Positions 7,970 through 15,199 are shown, counted from the first letter of the stretch. The stretch is 17,810 bases of DNA from Pseudomonadota bacterium (GCA_023396465.1 JAEWWF010000068.1:1-17810), one strand, 5' to 3'. Notes: generated by a model from the letters alone, not told the origin. Numbers and translations are program-made.

Positions 7970-7996
7970 CCCATATATTTCTTGCGCCCATACCCC

Positions 7997-8025
7997 TTGG
8001 CCGCCTCCCACCCACCCCTCATAAT
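7997..8025 (+). promoter_or_regulatory. Candidate sigma70-type promoter of the 144-residue protein gene
   Basis: TTGGCC (7997-8002) and CATAAT (8020-8025) are separated by exactly 17 bases and match four and five of the six consensus positions. Transcription would begin near 8032, leaving a leader of about 40 bases before the ATG at 8071. Confidence 0.45.
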
Positions 8026-8070
8026 GAACGGGTCTCCCCCTCCCTGCGGTCATTCGGAGGACAACGCAAC

Positions 8071-8505
8071 ATGTCGGGCCTGTCCTTCTTCAATTACGTC
8101 ATGACCGGCGAGCGTCCGGCCAACGTACCCTTCGTGTGGCGACGGTCGCGCAGTGACTTCTCGTGGCCGATGCTGGGCGCCATCGACCCGTTCCGCGAGG
8201 GATTGGCCGGCGTGCCAGGGGTGGTGGTGGTGTGGAGCACGGCGCGCCAGGGCCGCTATATTTACGTCGGGCACAGCGCCGATCTCGCCGCCGCCATGAC
8301 CATGCTGCGCCAAGACCCACAGGTGGATGCCTACGGCGCCCGCACCCTGAACGTCACCTGGGCGCCTATCGGGGTGGCCCACCGGCGCGGCGTCGTGGCC
8401 TATCTGCGGCAGGTGCTCAAACCGGCGCTGGAGCGCTGCTCGCTGGACGAGCGCTGGCCAGTGGCGGCCTCGACCCGCCCCTTGAGCGTGCCGCTGCCCG
8501 CCTAA
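8071..8505 (+). CDS. Hypothetical protein with possible degenerate GIY-YIG-like fold
   Basis: The 144-residue product starts at ATG 8071, which is preceded by GGAGG at 8056-8060 and a promoter-like pair upstream. It has no signal peptide or membrane helix. Residues 50-55 (GVVVVW), a short gap, then RYIYVGHSADL (62-72) resemble the beta strands of GIY-YIG nuclease domains. The VVAYLRQVLKPAL helix (108-120) resembles the C-terminal helix that normally carries the catalytic glutamate. The first motif's tyrosine, the arginine helix and the glutamate all appear to be missing, so nuclease activity is unlikely. The N-terminal segment (NVPFVWRRSRSDFSWPMLGA) looks conserved in character but matches nothing I can name. 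The stop codon overlaps that of the convergent EamA gene. The family assignment is tentative. Confidence 0.75.
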   Translation: MSGLSFFNYVMTGERPANVPFVWRRSRSDFSWPMLGAIDPFREGLAGVPGVVVVWSTARQGRYIYVGHSADLAAAMTMLRQDPQVDAYGARTLNVTWAPIGVAHRRGVVAYLRQVLKPALERCSLDERWPVAASTRPLSVPLPA

Positions 8506-9392
8506 CGGAACAACAAGGCCGTCCCGGCGACCACCAGGGCGCCACCAACCCAGGCTCCCAGCGCCGGACGTTCCCGCGTGCGCCACCACAACAGCGGCAG
8601 GATGAGCACCGGCGTGGTGCCGGCCAGCGTCGCCACCAGCCCGGCGTCGCCGCTTTCCAGCGCCCACAGCAGCAGCGTCATGCCGATGGTCATGCCGGTG
8701 AGGCCGGACAGCCCGGTACGGATCACCATGCCCCGGCTGAGCGGCGCCTGCGCCCGCACCAGGGCGGTGGGCAGCAGCGCCATCAGCATCAGGCCGCATA
8801 CCGCCACCCCCACCCGCACCGCCGCGGCGGCGAAGGGGTCGGCGCCGGCCGCCATCACCGGCTTCACCACCAGCACGCCCACCGCCTGCGCCGCCGCTGC
8901 CGCCAGCCCCAGCGCCACCCCCTGCCACAGCGGGCCGTGCACCGTCTCCCAGTCGTGCAGCTGGCTCTTGCGCTTGCCGAACAGCACCGCCAGCACGACG
9001 CCGCCGGTGATCAGGCCGAAGCCGGCCAGCCGCTGCGCCGGCAGCGGCTCGCCCAGCAGCCAGGCGCCGAGGGCGACCGTCATGGGGGCATTGGTGGCGA
9101 AGATGACGCCGGTACGACGCGGCCCCAACCGTCGCAGACAGGCAAACAGGGCGGTATCGCCGGCCATGATGCCGATAAGGCCGGAAATCACCAGCGGCAG
9201 CGTCCAGGCTTCCGCCAGGGTGGCCCAGCCGCCGGTCAGCGTCGCCAGCACCGCCACCATGACGAACACCAACGCCATGCGCAGCCGGCCGAAGGCCAGC
9301 GCCCCCAGGGCACGGGCCGGCTCCACGGCGATCATGCCGCCGAGCGCCCAGCAGAAGGCGGCCCCGAGCGCCGCCGTTGCCGACACCACCAT
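8502..9392 (-). CDS. EamA/DMT family transporter
   Basis: This 296-residue inner-membrane protein has about ten hydrophobic helices arranged as two EamA repeats (roughly residues 3-135 and 155-295), the standard drug/metabolite transporter layout. Typical elements include FATNAPMTVALGAWLLGEPL at the end of the first repeat and LVATLAGTTPVLILPLLWW in the second. The substrate is unknown; family members export amino acids, metabolites or toxic compounds. The start at 9392 is supported by GGAG upstream on the minus strand. The gene lies 86 bases after the HAD hydrolase on the same strand and is probably the third gene of that operon. Its stop overlaps the convergent gene's stop by four bases. 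Confidence 0.92.
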   Translation of the reverse strand: MVVSATAALGAAFCWALGGMIAVEPARALGALAFGRLRMALVFVMVAVLATLTGGWATLAEAWTLPLVISGLIGIMAGDTALFACLRRLGPRRTGVIFATNAPMTVALGAWLLGEPLPAQRLAGFGLITGGVVLAVLFGKRKSQLHDWETVHGPLWQGVALGLAAAAAQAVGVLVVKPVMAAGADPFAAAAVRVGVAVCGLMLMALLPTALVRAQAPLSRGMVIRTGLSGLTGMTIGMTLLLWALESGDAGLVATLAGTTPVLILPLLWWRTRERPALGAWVGGALVVAGTALLFR

Positions 9393-9478
9393 GGGTCCGT
9401 CTCCGGGATGAGAAAATCAGGCGGCAGGCTTAGCGCCGGTCGCCGTGGCCGGGAAGGGCCACTCTCCGCCGCCCGCGC

Positions 9479-10375
9479 CTACCAGCGGAAGGCGGGGATA
9501 TAGCCGGCCGGCCGCACGCCCTCGCGCTCGGCCAGGGCCGCCACCGCCGCCGGCTCGGCCTGCTCGCCATAGCCGACGCCGAGGTCGTCGCCATGGATGC
9601 CGGCGGTGCACAGGATGGGGTCGATCCCCGCCGCCCGGCCACCGGCGATGTCGGTGTGGAAGCTGTCGCCGATGGTGGCGACGCGGCCCCGGTCGGGCCC
9701 GCCCAGGCGCTCCAGGCAGAGGTCGTAGACAGCCCGGTCGGGCTTGCCGCGCCAGTTGACCGGGCCGCCGCCCAGCTCGGTGTAGCGGTCGGCCATGGCG
9801 CCGGCGCAGATGATGCGCTTGCCGGCGCGGATCACCACCCGGTCGGGGTTGGCGCAGACCAGCGGCAGGCGCCGCGCCGCCAGGGCGCGCAGTTCCGGCT
9901 CCAGGTCGTCCAACGTCTGCTCGAAGCTGCGCGGCCCGGTGTCGAGCACCCAGTCGGCGGCCGCCATGTCGTCGACCATGCGATAGCCGGGCAGACCCTC
10001 CAGCACGCTCTCGTCACCGGCGCGGCCGAGGAACCACACCCGTTCCCCCAGGCCGGCATAGAACGGGTCGCGGCGGCTTTCCAGCTCCATGCGCACCGCC
10101 TCGCCGGAGGTCAGCACCTGGTCGTAGAGGCCCCGGTCGATGCCCATGGCGGTCATCGCCTCCTCCACCACCACCGAGCGGCGGGGAGCGTTGGACAGCA
10201 TGATCGTCGGCCGCCCCGCCGCGCGCAGGGCCGCCAGGGTGGCGACGGCGTCGGGATAGGGGGTCTGGCCGTCGTGGATCACCCCCCACAGATCGAGGAT
10301 GAAGGCATCGTAGCGGTCGACGAGGTCGCGCAGGCCAGCATAGGCGGCAATCGGATCGGGCATGGGATGGGGCAT
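9479..10375 (-). CDS. HAD superfamily class IIA hydrolase (TIGR01459-like)
   Basis: The 298-residue protein carries the HAD phosphatase motifs. Motif I is FILDLWGVIHDG with nucleophile Asp28, motif II is IMLSNAP with Ser61, motif III is Lys211 in WRGKPDRAV, and motif IV is IGDSFHTD with Asp237 and Asp242. A class IIA cap domain lies between motifs II and III (about residues 85-200). The motif I residue two after the nucleophile is Trp30 instead of Asp. As I recall, the DxWGV form is shared by the TIGR01459 family, so this is probably a family trait and not damage. The substrate is unknown, perhaps a sugar or nucleotide phosphate. ATG 10375 shares its A with the upstream gene's TGA, so translation is probably coupled; ATG 10363 is an alternative. 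Confidence 0.92.
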   Translation of the reverse strand: MPHPMPDPIAAYAGLRDLVDRYDAFILDLWGVIHDGQTPYPDAVATLAALRAAGRPTIMLSNAPRRSVVVEEAMTAMGIDRGLYDQVLTSGEAVRMELESRRDPFYAGLGERVWFLGRAGDESVLEGLPGYRMVDDMAAADWVLDTGPRSFEQTLDDLEPELRALAARRLPLVCANPDRVVIRAGKRIICAGAMADRYTELGGGPVNWRGKPDRAVYDLCLERLGGPDRGRVATIGDSFHTDIAGGRAAGIDPILCTAGIHGDDLGVGYGEQAEPAAVAALAEREGVRPAGYIPAFRW

Positions 10376-10719
10376 CAGGCGCCGGGCAGAAAAGGCACGT
10401 CGTGACCGTCGGCGGTCCAGCGCACGAACTCGACGCCGGTGACGGCGGTGATCGGCAGCGGGCCATGGATGTGAGGGAAGATGCCGCGCTTGGCCTCCTC
10501 CCACTTCACCGCGTCGCCCAGTTGCGCCGAATCGACGGTCAGCAGCACCACGTCCTCGCCAGGGAAATAGCGGGCGGCGCTGTCGGCCACCTGATCGGCG
10601 GCGGAACAGTGGATGAACCCGTCGCGCGTGTCGTGCTCCGAGCCGGTATAGGTGCCTTGGGCGACCGCAGCCTGCCAGTCGTCCATGCGGCACAGCTTAT
10701 AGATGAGGCGCTTGTCCAT
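10375..10719 (-). CDS. DUF952 family protein
   Basis: This 114-residue cytosolic protein matches DUF952 (Pfam PF06108). The pattern is YKL..M.DW, then TYTGSEHDTRDGFIHCS, then ARYFPGEDVVLLTVD, then FPHIHGPLP near the C-terminus. The family is widespread and its biochemical role is unknown. The start at 10719 (MDKRLIYKL) is chosen because the family motif begins immediately, although the ribosome site is weak; an upstream in-frame start would add 14 unsupported residues. It is the first gene of a minus-strand operon with the HAD hydrolase (1-base overlap) and the EamA transporter. It is divergent from the ABC exporter genes. Confidence 0.92.
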   Translation of the reverse strand: MDKRLIYKLCRMDDWQAAVAQGTYTGSEHDTRDGFIHCSAADQVADSAARYFPGEDVVLLTVDSAQLGDAVKWEEAKRGIFPHIHGPLPITAVTGVEFVRWTADGHDVPFLPGA

Positions 10720-10741
10720 AGGCCGGACCCTAGCGTCATTC

Positions 10742-10780
10742 CGCCCGCCACACAACGGCATCGGTGGCGGGCGCCCTTTT
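10742..10780 (+). terminator. Terminator-like hairpin in a divergent intergenic region
   Basis: CGCCCGCCAC (10742-10751) pairs perfectly with GTGGCGGGCG (10764-10773) across a 12-base loop, followed by CCCTTTT on the plus strand. The orientation is that of a plus-strand terminator or attenuator, yet no plus-strand gene ends here. It could stop antisense reading-through from the left or sit in a long leader of the ABC genes. Confidence 0.4.
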
Positions 10781-10795
10781 GCCTAGTTTGATAAT

Positions 10796-10824
10796 GCGAC
10801 TTATGCGCATTTTTGCGCAGTCGC
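10796..10824. promoter_or_regulatory. Stem-loop upstream of the ABC exporter genes
   Basis: GCGAC, a 3-base bulge and TGCGCA pair with TGCGCA and GTCGC around a TTTT loop, giving 11 base pairs. TGCGCA is itself a palindrome present twice, so the element could also be two protein-binding half-sites. A GATAAT -10-like hexamer (10790-10795) directly precedes it, without a good -35. Function is unknown. Confidence 0.35.
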
Positions 10825-10907
10825 GTCTTGCCGTGCCGGAACGGTTGTGGAATAGATGCCTCCCCGATCTTCGGCCGTTACTCCTCCGGCGCCGGACAAG
10901 GCAGCGC

Positions 10908-11891
10908 ATGATCGTCATCGAGCATCTCAAGCACGTCTATCCGGGTGGCCGCCGCCAGCCGGCGCGCACCGCCATTCACGACCTGTCGCTGACCGTGCCG
11001 GCGGGCAGCTTCTGCATCCTGTCCGGCCCCAATGGCAGCGGCAAGTCGACCCTGTTCCGCATCCTGTGCGGCCTGGCGAGCCCAAGCGCCGGCCGTGTCG
11101 CCATCGCCGGCCATGACGTGGCGACGGCGGCCGAGGCGGTGCGGCGGGTGCTCGGCGTGGTGTTCCAGAGCCCGGCGGTGGACAAGCACCTGTCGGTGCG
11201 CGAGAACCTGGAGCTGCACGCCGCCCTCTACGGCATTCGCGGCGCCGACCTGACGGCGCGGCTGGACGAGGCGCTCGGCTGGTCCGACCTGAAGTCCCGC
11301 CTGGGCGACCGGGTGGAAACCCTGTCCGGCGGTCTCGCCCGGCAGGTGGAACTGGCCAAGTGCCTGCTGACCCGGCCACAGGTGCTGCTGCTGGACGAGC
11401 CGACCACCGGCCTCGACCCCGCCAGCCGCCGCAGCTTCCTGAACGTGTTGAAGCAGGTGCAAAAAACGCGCGGCATGACCGTGCTGATGACCAGCCACGT
11501 CTTTTCCGAGGCGGAGGACGCCGACAGCGTCGCCATCATGCGCGACGGCCACCTGCTGGCCCACGACACCCCGGCCGCCCTGCGCGCCCGCATCGGCCAG
11601 GAGGTACTGGTCATCCAGGCCCGCGACGCCAATGCCCTGGCGCCGAAGCTGGCCGGCACCCTCGGCCTGCCGGTCGGCCACTACGGCGACGAGTTGCGGG
11701 TGGAAGACCTGCCGCCGGCCCAGGTGCCGCGCATCGTCGAGCAGGCGCTGACCGCCCATCGGGCCGATATCCTGTCCATCGCCGTCAAACAGCCGACCCT
11801 GGAAGACGTCTTCATCCACATCACCGGCAAGACCCCCGCCGAAACGGCGGCCGCCGTCGCCGCCTCGGTGGAGGAAGGGGCCTCCGCATGA
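10908..11891 (+). CDS. ABC-2 type exporter, ATP-binding protein (DrrA/CcmA-like)
   Basis: The 327-residue ATPase energises the adjacent membrane permease. It has Walker A GPNGSGKST (40-48), a Q-loop glutamine at 87 in VVFQSP, signature LSGGLARQVELAK (139-151), Walker B VLLLDEPTTGLD with Asp163 and Glu164, and the switch histidine at 197 in TSH. The C-terminal extension with PTLEDVFIHITG is typical of ATPases that pair with ABC-2 permeases. The start at 10908 gives a normal N-terminus (MIVIEHL) and is preferred over upstream in-frame codons that would add 48 unrelated residues. The stop overlaps the permease start as ATGA. The exported substrate cannot be deduced. Confidence 0.95.
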   Translation: MIVIEHLKHVYPGGRRQPARTAIHDLSLTVPAGSFCILSGPNGSGKSTLFRILCGLASPSAGRVAIAGHDVATAAEAVRRVLGVVFQSPAVDKHLSVRENLELHAALYGIRGADLTARLDEALGWSDLKSRLGDRVETLSGGLARQVELAKCLLTRPQVLLLDEPTTGLDPASRRSFLNVLKQVQKTRGMTVLMTSHVFSEAEDADSVAIMRDGHLLAHDTPAALRARIGQEVLVIQARDANALAPKLAGTLGLPVGHYGDELRVEDLPPAQVPRIVEQALTAHRADILSIAVKQPTLEDVFIHITGKTPAETAAAVAASVEEGASA

Positions 11892-12661
11892 TCCGCTTCG
11901 CCGCCGCCCTCGCCCGCCGCGAGTTCGTCCGTTTCATCCGCCAGCCGCAGCGGGTCATCGGCTCCATCGGCCAGCCGCTGCTGTTCTGGGCTTTCCTCGG
12001 CGCCGGGCTGACCCCGTCGTTCCAGCCGCCGGGGCTGGAGGGCATGACCTACACGGAATACTTCTATCCGGGCGTGCTGATGATGCTGGTGCTGTTCGCC
12101 GGCATCTTCTCCACCATCACCGTCATCGAGGACCGCGACCAGGGCTTTCTGCAAGGGGTGGTGGTGGCGCCCATCCCGCGCCTGGCCATCGTGCTTGGCA
12201 AGGTCGGCGGCGGCACGCTGATCGCGCTGTTCCAGGCCCTGATCCTGCTGGTGGCGGCGCCGTTCATGGGCATGCTGCCAAGCGTCGGCGGCACGCTGAT
12301 GATCGTGCTGGCGCTGACGCTGGCCGCCCTTGGCTTCACCGGCCTCGGCTTCTCCATCGCCTGGACCATGAAGTCGACCTCGGGCTTTCACGCCATCATG
12401 ATGGTGTTCCTGTTCCCGCTGTGGCTGCTGTCCGGTGCCCTGTTCCCCATGCAAAACGTGCCCGACTGGCTGCATTGGGTGATGACGGTCAACCCCGTCA
12501 CCCACGCGGTGACGGTGCTGCGCGGTCCCTTCTACACCGCCCCCGGCACCCTGCTGGCCGACGGCGGCTACTTGACCTCGCTGGCGGTGCTGGTGGGATG
12601 GGTGGCGCTGTCGCTATGGCTGAGCCTGCGGCGGGTGACGAAGCGTGACCGTGGCCTCTAA
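11888..12661 (+). CDS. ABC-2 type transporter permease
   Basis: This 257-residue inner-membrane protein has about six hydrophobic helices and the ABC-2 layout. An N-terminal amphipathic segment (ARREFVRFIRQPQRVIG) is followed by a first membrane helix, a helix containing FYPGVLMMLVLFAGIF, and the EDRDQGFLQGVVVAPIPR coupling region. The conserved LFPMQNVPDWLHWVMTVNP stretch is near residue 180-200. It overlaps the ATPase gene by four bases, so the two subunits are translationally coupled and should form a homodimeric half-transporter with that ATPase. The stop overlaps the stop of the convergent VTT-domain gene. The substrate is unknown. Confidence 0.94.
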   Translation: MIRFAAALARREFVRFIRQPQRVIGSIGQPLLFWAFLGAGLTPSFQPPGLEGMTYTEYFYPGVLMMLVLFAGIFSTITVIEDRDQGFLQGVVVAPIPRLAIVLGKVGGGTLIALFQALILLVAAPFMGMLPSVGGTLMIVLALTLAALGFTGLGFSIAWTMKSTSGFHAIMMVFLFPLWLLSGALFPMQNVPDWLHWVMTVNPVTHAVTVLRGPFYTAPGTLLADGGYLTSLAVLVGWVALSLWLSLRRVTKRDRGL

Positions 12662-13377
12662 CCGTCGTCGTCGCCAGCATTCCGTCGCCGGTGACGACGG
12701 CGCAGCGTCTTGAGCAGCACCGGCGCCAGCACCACCGCCGCCAGCCCGACCAGCGGCATCACCACGTCGGCGGAAACCAGGATGTCGGACGGCACCGCTT
12801 CGGCCGCCGCCAGCGTGGACAGGCTGGCGCCGATGCCGCCCAGCACGAAGCTGATGGGCAGCAAACCGAGGACGGTGGCGGAGAACACCCGCCCCAGATG
12901 GATCGGGAACACCACCGGCACCAGGTTCACCAGCCACGCCGGCACCACCGGCAGCAGGCGCGCGGCCAAGATCCAGTTGAAACCGTCCTCCACCACCGCC
13001 CGCTCCAGGGGGGCGAGGCGACGCCCAAAGCGGCGGTCCAGGGTGTCGAACAGCAGCAGGCGCCCGAAGTAACCGACCCCCAGCGCCGCCAGGGCCGCCC
13101 CCACCGCCGCCAGGATCGGACCCAGGATGGCGCCGAACAGGTAGCCCCCAGCCAACATGATGAAGATGCCGCCAGGAAACGGCGTGACCTTGCCGAGACT
13201 GGCGACCACCAGGAAGGCGGCGGCCCCGGAGACCGGGTTAAGCTCCACCCAGCCGTCGACGCCGTGCTGGGCGGACAGCAGCATGTCCCGCACTCCGGCA
13301 CCATGCCCCAGCACAAGCCCGGCACCGGCGGCGGCGAACAGAGCCAGGACGACGAGGATCAGGAAGCGCCGTCGCAT
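12658..13377 (-). CDS. VTT domain (DedA/TVP38-like) membrane protein
   Basis: The 239-residue inner-membrane protein belongs to the VTT/SNARE-associated domain superfamily that includes DedA, YdjX and TVP38; some members have been linked to lipid translocation. It has an N-terminal helix (about 5-25) and the re-entrant-loop signature KVTPFPGGIFIMLAGGYLFG (63-82). The second signature is ARLLPVVPAWLVNLVPVV (about 138-155). Two or three further helices follow, then a basic C-terminal tail with an Arg/His cluster and acidic end. It lies 22 bases after the lipoprotein gene on the same strand and is probably co-transcribed with it. The link between the two functions is not known. Confidence 0.92.
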   Translation of the reverse strand: MRRRFLILVVLALFAAAGAGLVLGHGAGVRDMLLSAQHGVDGWVELNPVSGAAAFLVVASLGKVTPFPGGIFIMLAGGYLFGAILGPILAAVGAALAALGVGYFGRLLLFDTLDRRFGRRLAPLERAVVEDGFNWILAARLLPVVPAWLVNLVPVVFPIHLGRVFSATVLGLLPISFVLGGIGASLSTLAAAEAVPSDILVSADVVMPLVGLAAVVLAPVLLKTLRRRHRRRNAGDDDG

Positions 13378-13399
13378 GGGCCAACCGTGGCCGGCGTCC

Positions 13400-13957
13400 T
13401 CAGCGGACGCCGGTTTCGCGGTTGTAGCGCAACTGATCGGCGGTCAGTTGCAGGCCGAGGTAGATGTCCACCGTCTCCAGGCTCTCCCCCGGCTTGCGCG
13501 GCAGGGTTAGGGTCAGCGGCTCGTCGGTGATGCGGATGCGCGGTGTCACCGGATCGGGGAACTGGAAGCCGAGGCCGAACACTTCCTTGGCGGCGGGACT
13601 CGGGTAGTACTGCGGGATGGCGACGAAGTACTCGAACGTCCCCTCCACCAGACCATTGCCGGCCGCCGGCCCCTTCTCCACCGTGAAGCCGGGGGTGAGG
13701 GTCAGCACCATTGCATCGTCGCGGTACTCGCATTCGCCCAGATATCCGGCCACCTCGACCTTGTGCCGCATGTCGGTGATGTCACGTCCCTCGCCCTGGA
13801 AGGTCACCGCCTGCGACGTCATGCGGTCGAGCCGAACCGTCGGGCACGGCGGCGGCACCTCCTTCTCCAGCGACAGGCCGGAGCAGCCCGCCAGCATCAG
13901 GACGGCGCCGGCGGCGCAGGCAAGGCGGCGGAGGGCGGGGGAAACGGTGACGGACAT
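13400..13957 (-). CDS. Putative lipoprotein of unknown function
   Basis: The 185-residue precursor has a basic n-region, a hydrophobic stretch and a lipobox LAGC with Cys25 as the lipidated residue. The mature protein would thus be membrane-anchored in the envelope. It contains Cys38 (PPPCPTV) and Cys76 (LGECEYR), which might form a disulfide. The rest looks beta-rich, and the C-terminal segment DIYLGLQLTADQLRYNRETG is distinctive. I do not recognise a catalytic motif. The start at 13957 is supported by GGGAG just upstream on the minus strand and gives a normal signal length. It is the first gene of a probable pair with the VTT-domain gene and is divergent from the secreted protein at 14119. 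Confidence 0.85.
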   Translation of the reverse strand: MSVTVSPALRRLACAAGAVLMLAGCSGLSLEKEVPPPCPTVRLDRMTSQAVTFQGEGRDITDMRHKVEVAGYLGECEYRDDAMVLTLTPGFTVEKGPAAGNGLVEGTFEYFVAIPQYYPSPAAKEVFGLGFQFPDPVTPRIRITDEPLTLTLPRKPGESLETVDIYLGLQLTADQLRYNRETGVR

Positions 13958-13996
13958 GGCGGCTCCCGGTCTCGGGTGGCGAATGACGGTGAGACA

Positions 13997-14025
13997 GAGA
14001 TACTTGCTCCCGCCTCCGGCGGCAA
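13997..14025 (-). promoter_or_regulatory. Candidate promoter of the lipoprotein-VTT pair
   Basis: On the minus strand TTGCCG (14025-14020) and TATCTC (14002-13997) are separated by exactly 17 bases, about 40 bases before the lipoprotein ATG. The -10 is weak, matching three of six positions. Confidence 0.3.
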
Positions 14026-14118
14026 CCGGCATCACCGCCTTGGCCGGCGCCGTCCGCTGCCCCCTTGCGGCGGCAGACGTTTCCGTCGACAGTGACGCAC
14101 CTGACGGAGGAGACGACC

Positions 14119-14703
14119 ATGCGACGGTGGATGGCGGCGGCAACGGTGGCGCTGGCCGGAGTGACGGCGGCAGCGGCAACCGCCCAGGAAGCGACGCGGC
14201 AGCCGGAAACCTATGGCTTCGCCGTTCCGCAGCGCTGGCAGGAAGTCGACCGCAGCCGCCAGCAGGGCGTCGACATGATCACCTTTGTGCCGCAGGGCCA
14301 GTCGCTGCAAGGCTGGACCGACATGGTGATCCTGCAAGTCTATCGCGAGATGACGGCGCTGCCGGCCGAGGCCTTGCGCGAACGCACCCTCAGCGCCTTG
14401 CGTGCCGCCTGCGCCGATGCCTCGGCCGGGACTCTGCAAACGGGGCTGTCAAACAACTACCCGTCCGCCTTCTGGGTCACCGCCTGCGCCCGCAACAGCC
14501 AGAGCGGCCTTGGCGAGATCGCCTACTTCCGCTCCCTTCAGGGCAACGACAACCTCTATATGGTCCAGCGGGTGTGGAACACCGCCCCCTTCGCCCCCAA
14601 TCCTCCCGCCCTGCCCGAGGCGGAGAAGCAGGAAGCCATCGCCATCCTGCGGGCACTGACGGTCTGCCAGCCGGGCGACAACCGTCATCCCTGCGCCGAA
14701 TAG
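14119..14703 (+). CDS. Secreted hypothetical protein with conserved-looking cysteines
   Basis: The 194-residue precursor starts at ATG 14119, which has GGAGGAG just upstream. Residues 1-22 form a Sec signal peptide (MRRWMAAATVALAGVTAAAATA) here given by its ends only: MRRWMAAATV to AAAATA, with cleavage likely before or after Gln23. The mature protein is small and periplasmic and contains four cysteines (in RAACAD, TACARN, TVCQPG and HPCAE), compatible with two disulfides. The early segment ETYGFAVPQRWQEVDRS resembles the beginning of small periplasmic DcrB/PsbP-like domains, but this is only an impression. The function is unknown. It is divergent from the lipoprotein gene with 161 bases between. 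Confidence 0.83.
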   Translation: MRRWMAAATVALAGVTAAAATAQEATRQPETYGFAVPQRWQEVDRSRQQGVDMITFVPQGQSLQGWTDMVILQVYREMTALPAEALRERTLSALRAACADASAGTLQTGLSNNYPSAFWVTACARNSQSGLGEIAYFRSLQGNDNLYMVQRVWNTAPFAPNPPALPEAEKQEAIAILRALTVCQPGDNRHPCAE

Positions 14704-14736
14704 GCGCATCAGGACGCCCGGTTCAGGACGGGTATT

Positions 14737-14949
14737 TCAAATCAGAATATTGAGATAGGTGCCACGCGGCGCGTTGCGGTCGAACACCACACCGTCGATG
14801 CGGATGAGATCGCGATGGCGGCGGTCGCCATCGCCGCGACCGCGATCGTCGTCATCGAAGCCGACCACGGCGCCGGAGGAACGGCGGCGGTCGCGGGTTC
14901 CTCCCACCGAAGCGGAAGAGCCACGGGATCCGACTCGGCCGGTCTCCAT
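14737..14949 (-). CDS. Small Arg/Asp/Gly-rich protein, 70 residues
   Basis: This short frame is supported by a good ribosome site (GGAGG five to six bases before the ATG on the minus strand), near-universal G/C at third codon positions and placement 46 bases after the YjfB-like gene. Of its 70 residues, 36 are Arg, Asp or Gly. The first 47 look disordered and include a DDDD run and several RR/RRR clusters. The last 23 (from residue 48) contain alternating hydrophobics ending in GTYLNILI and may form a small beta structure. I recognise no family. It could be co-transcribed with the motility protein. In such GC-rich DNA a chance open frame remains possible. Confidence 0.55.
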   Translation of the reverse strand: METGRVGSRGSSASVGGTRDRRRSSGAVVGFDDDDRGRGDGDRRHRDLIRIDGVVFDRNAPRGTYLNILI

Positions 14950-14995
14950 CTTGCCCTCCAGGGTCAGGGCGCGCGGCCCGGGTGAGTGCGCCGGT

Positions 14996-15199
14996 TCAGG
15001 CGCTCAGGTTCAGTTGGGTGCCACGCCCCTGCATGGCATCCATCATGGCGCGCGCGTCGGCGACCGCCTGGGCCACCGCCCCTGCTTCCGCCGCCGCCGA
15101 GTCCATGGCCGACTTCACCATCAGCGTGCCCAACTGCTGCTGGACGTTGCCCGCCTGCATGCGGCCGAGCGCGGCGGCGGTGTTGACGATGGCATCCAT
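14996..15199 (-). CDS. YjfB-like putative motility protein
   Basis: The 67-residue protein begins MDAIVNTAAALGRMQAGNVQ and continues as a single Ala/Gln/Met-rich helical pair ending MQGRGTQLNLSA. This matches the pattern of the small YjfB family (Pfam PF14070 type, annotated as putative motility protein). The family is often found in flagellated bacteria; its molecular role is not settled. The start is supported by GGAGA on the minus strand. No flagellar sigma28 promoter motif could be seen upstream. A 70-residue frame follows 46 bases downstream on the same strand. Together with the chemoreceptor it indicates a motile organism. Confidence 0.75.
   Translation of the reverse strand: MDAIVNTAAALGRMQAGNVQQQLGTLMVKSAMDSAAAEAGAVAQAVADARAMMDAMQGRGTQLNLSA

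Noticed and set aside
7920..8010. A sigma54 promoter suggested by TGGC elements
   Set aside because: No TTGC-type -12 element at the required spacing.
14715..14736. CCCG...CGGG stem followed by TATTTC after the secreted protein gene
   Set aside because: The stem is only four to five pairs and it lies at the tail of a convergent gene; support is insufficient.
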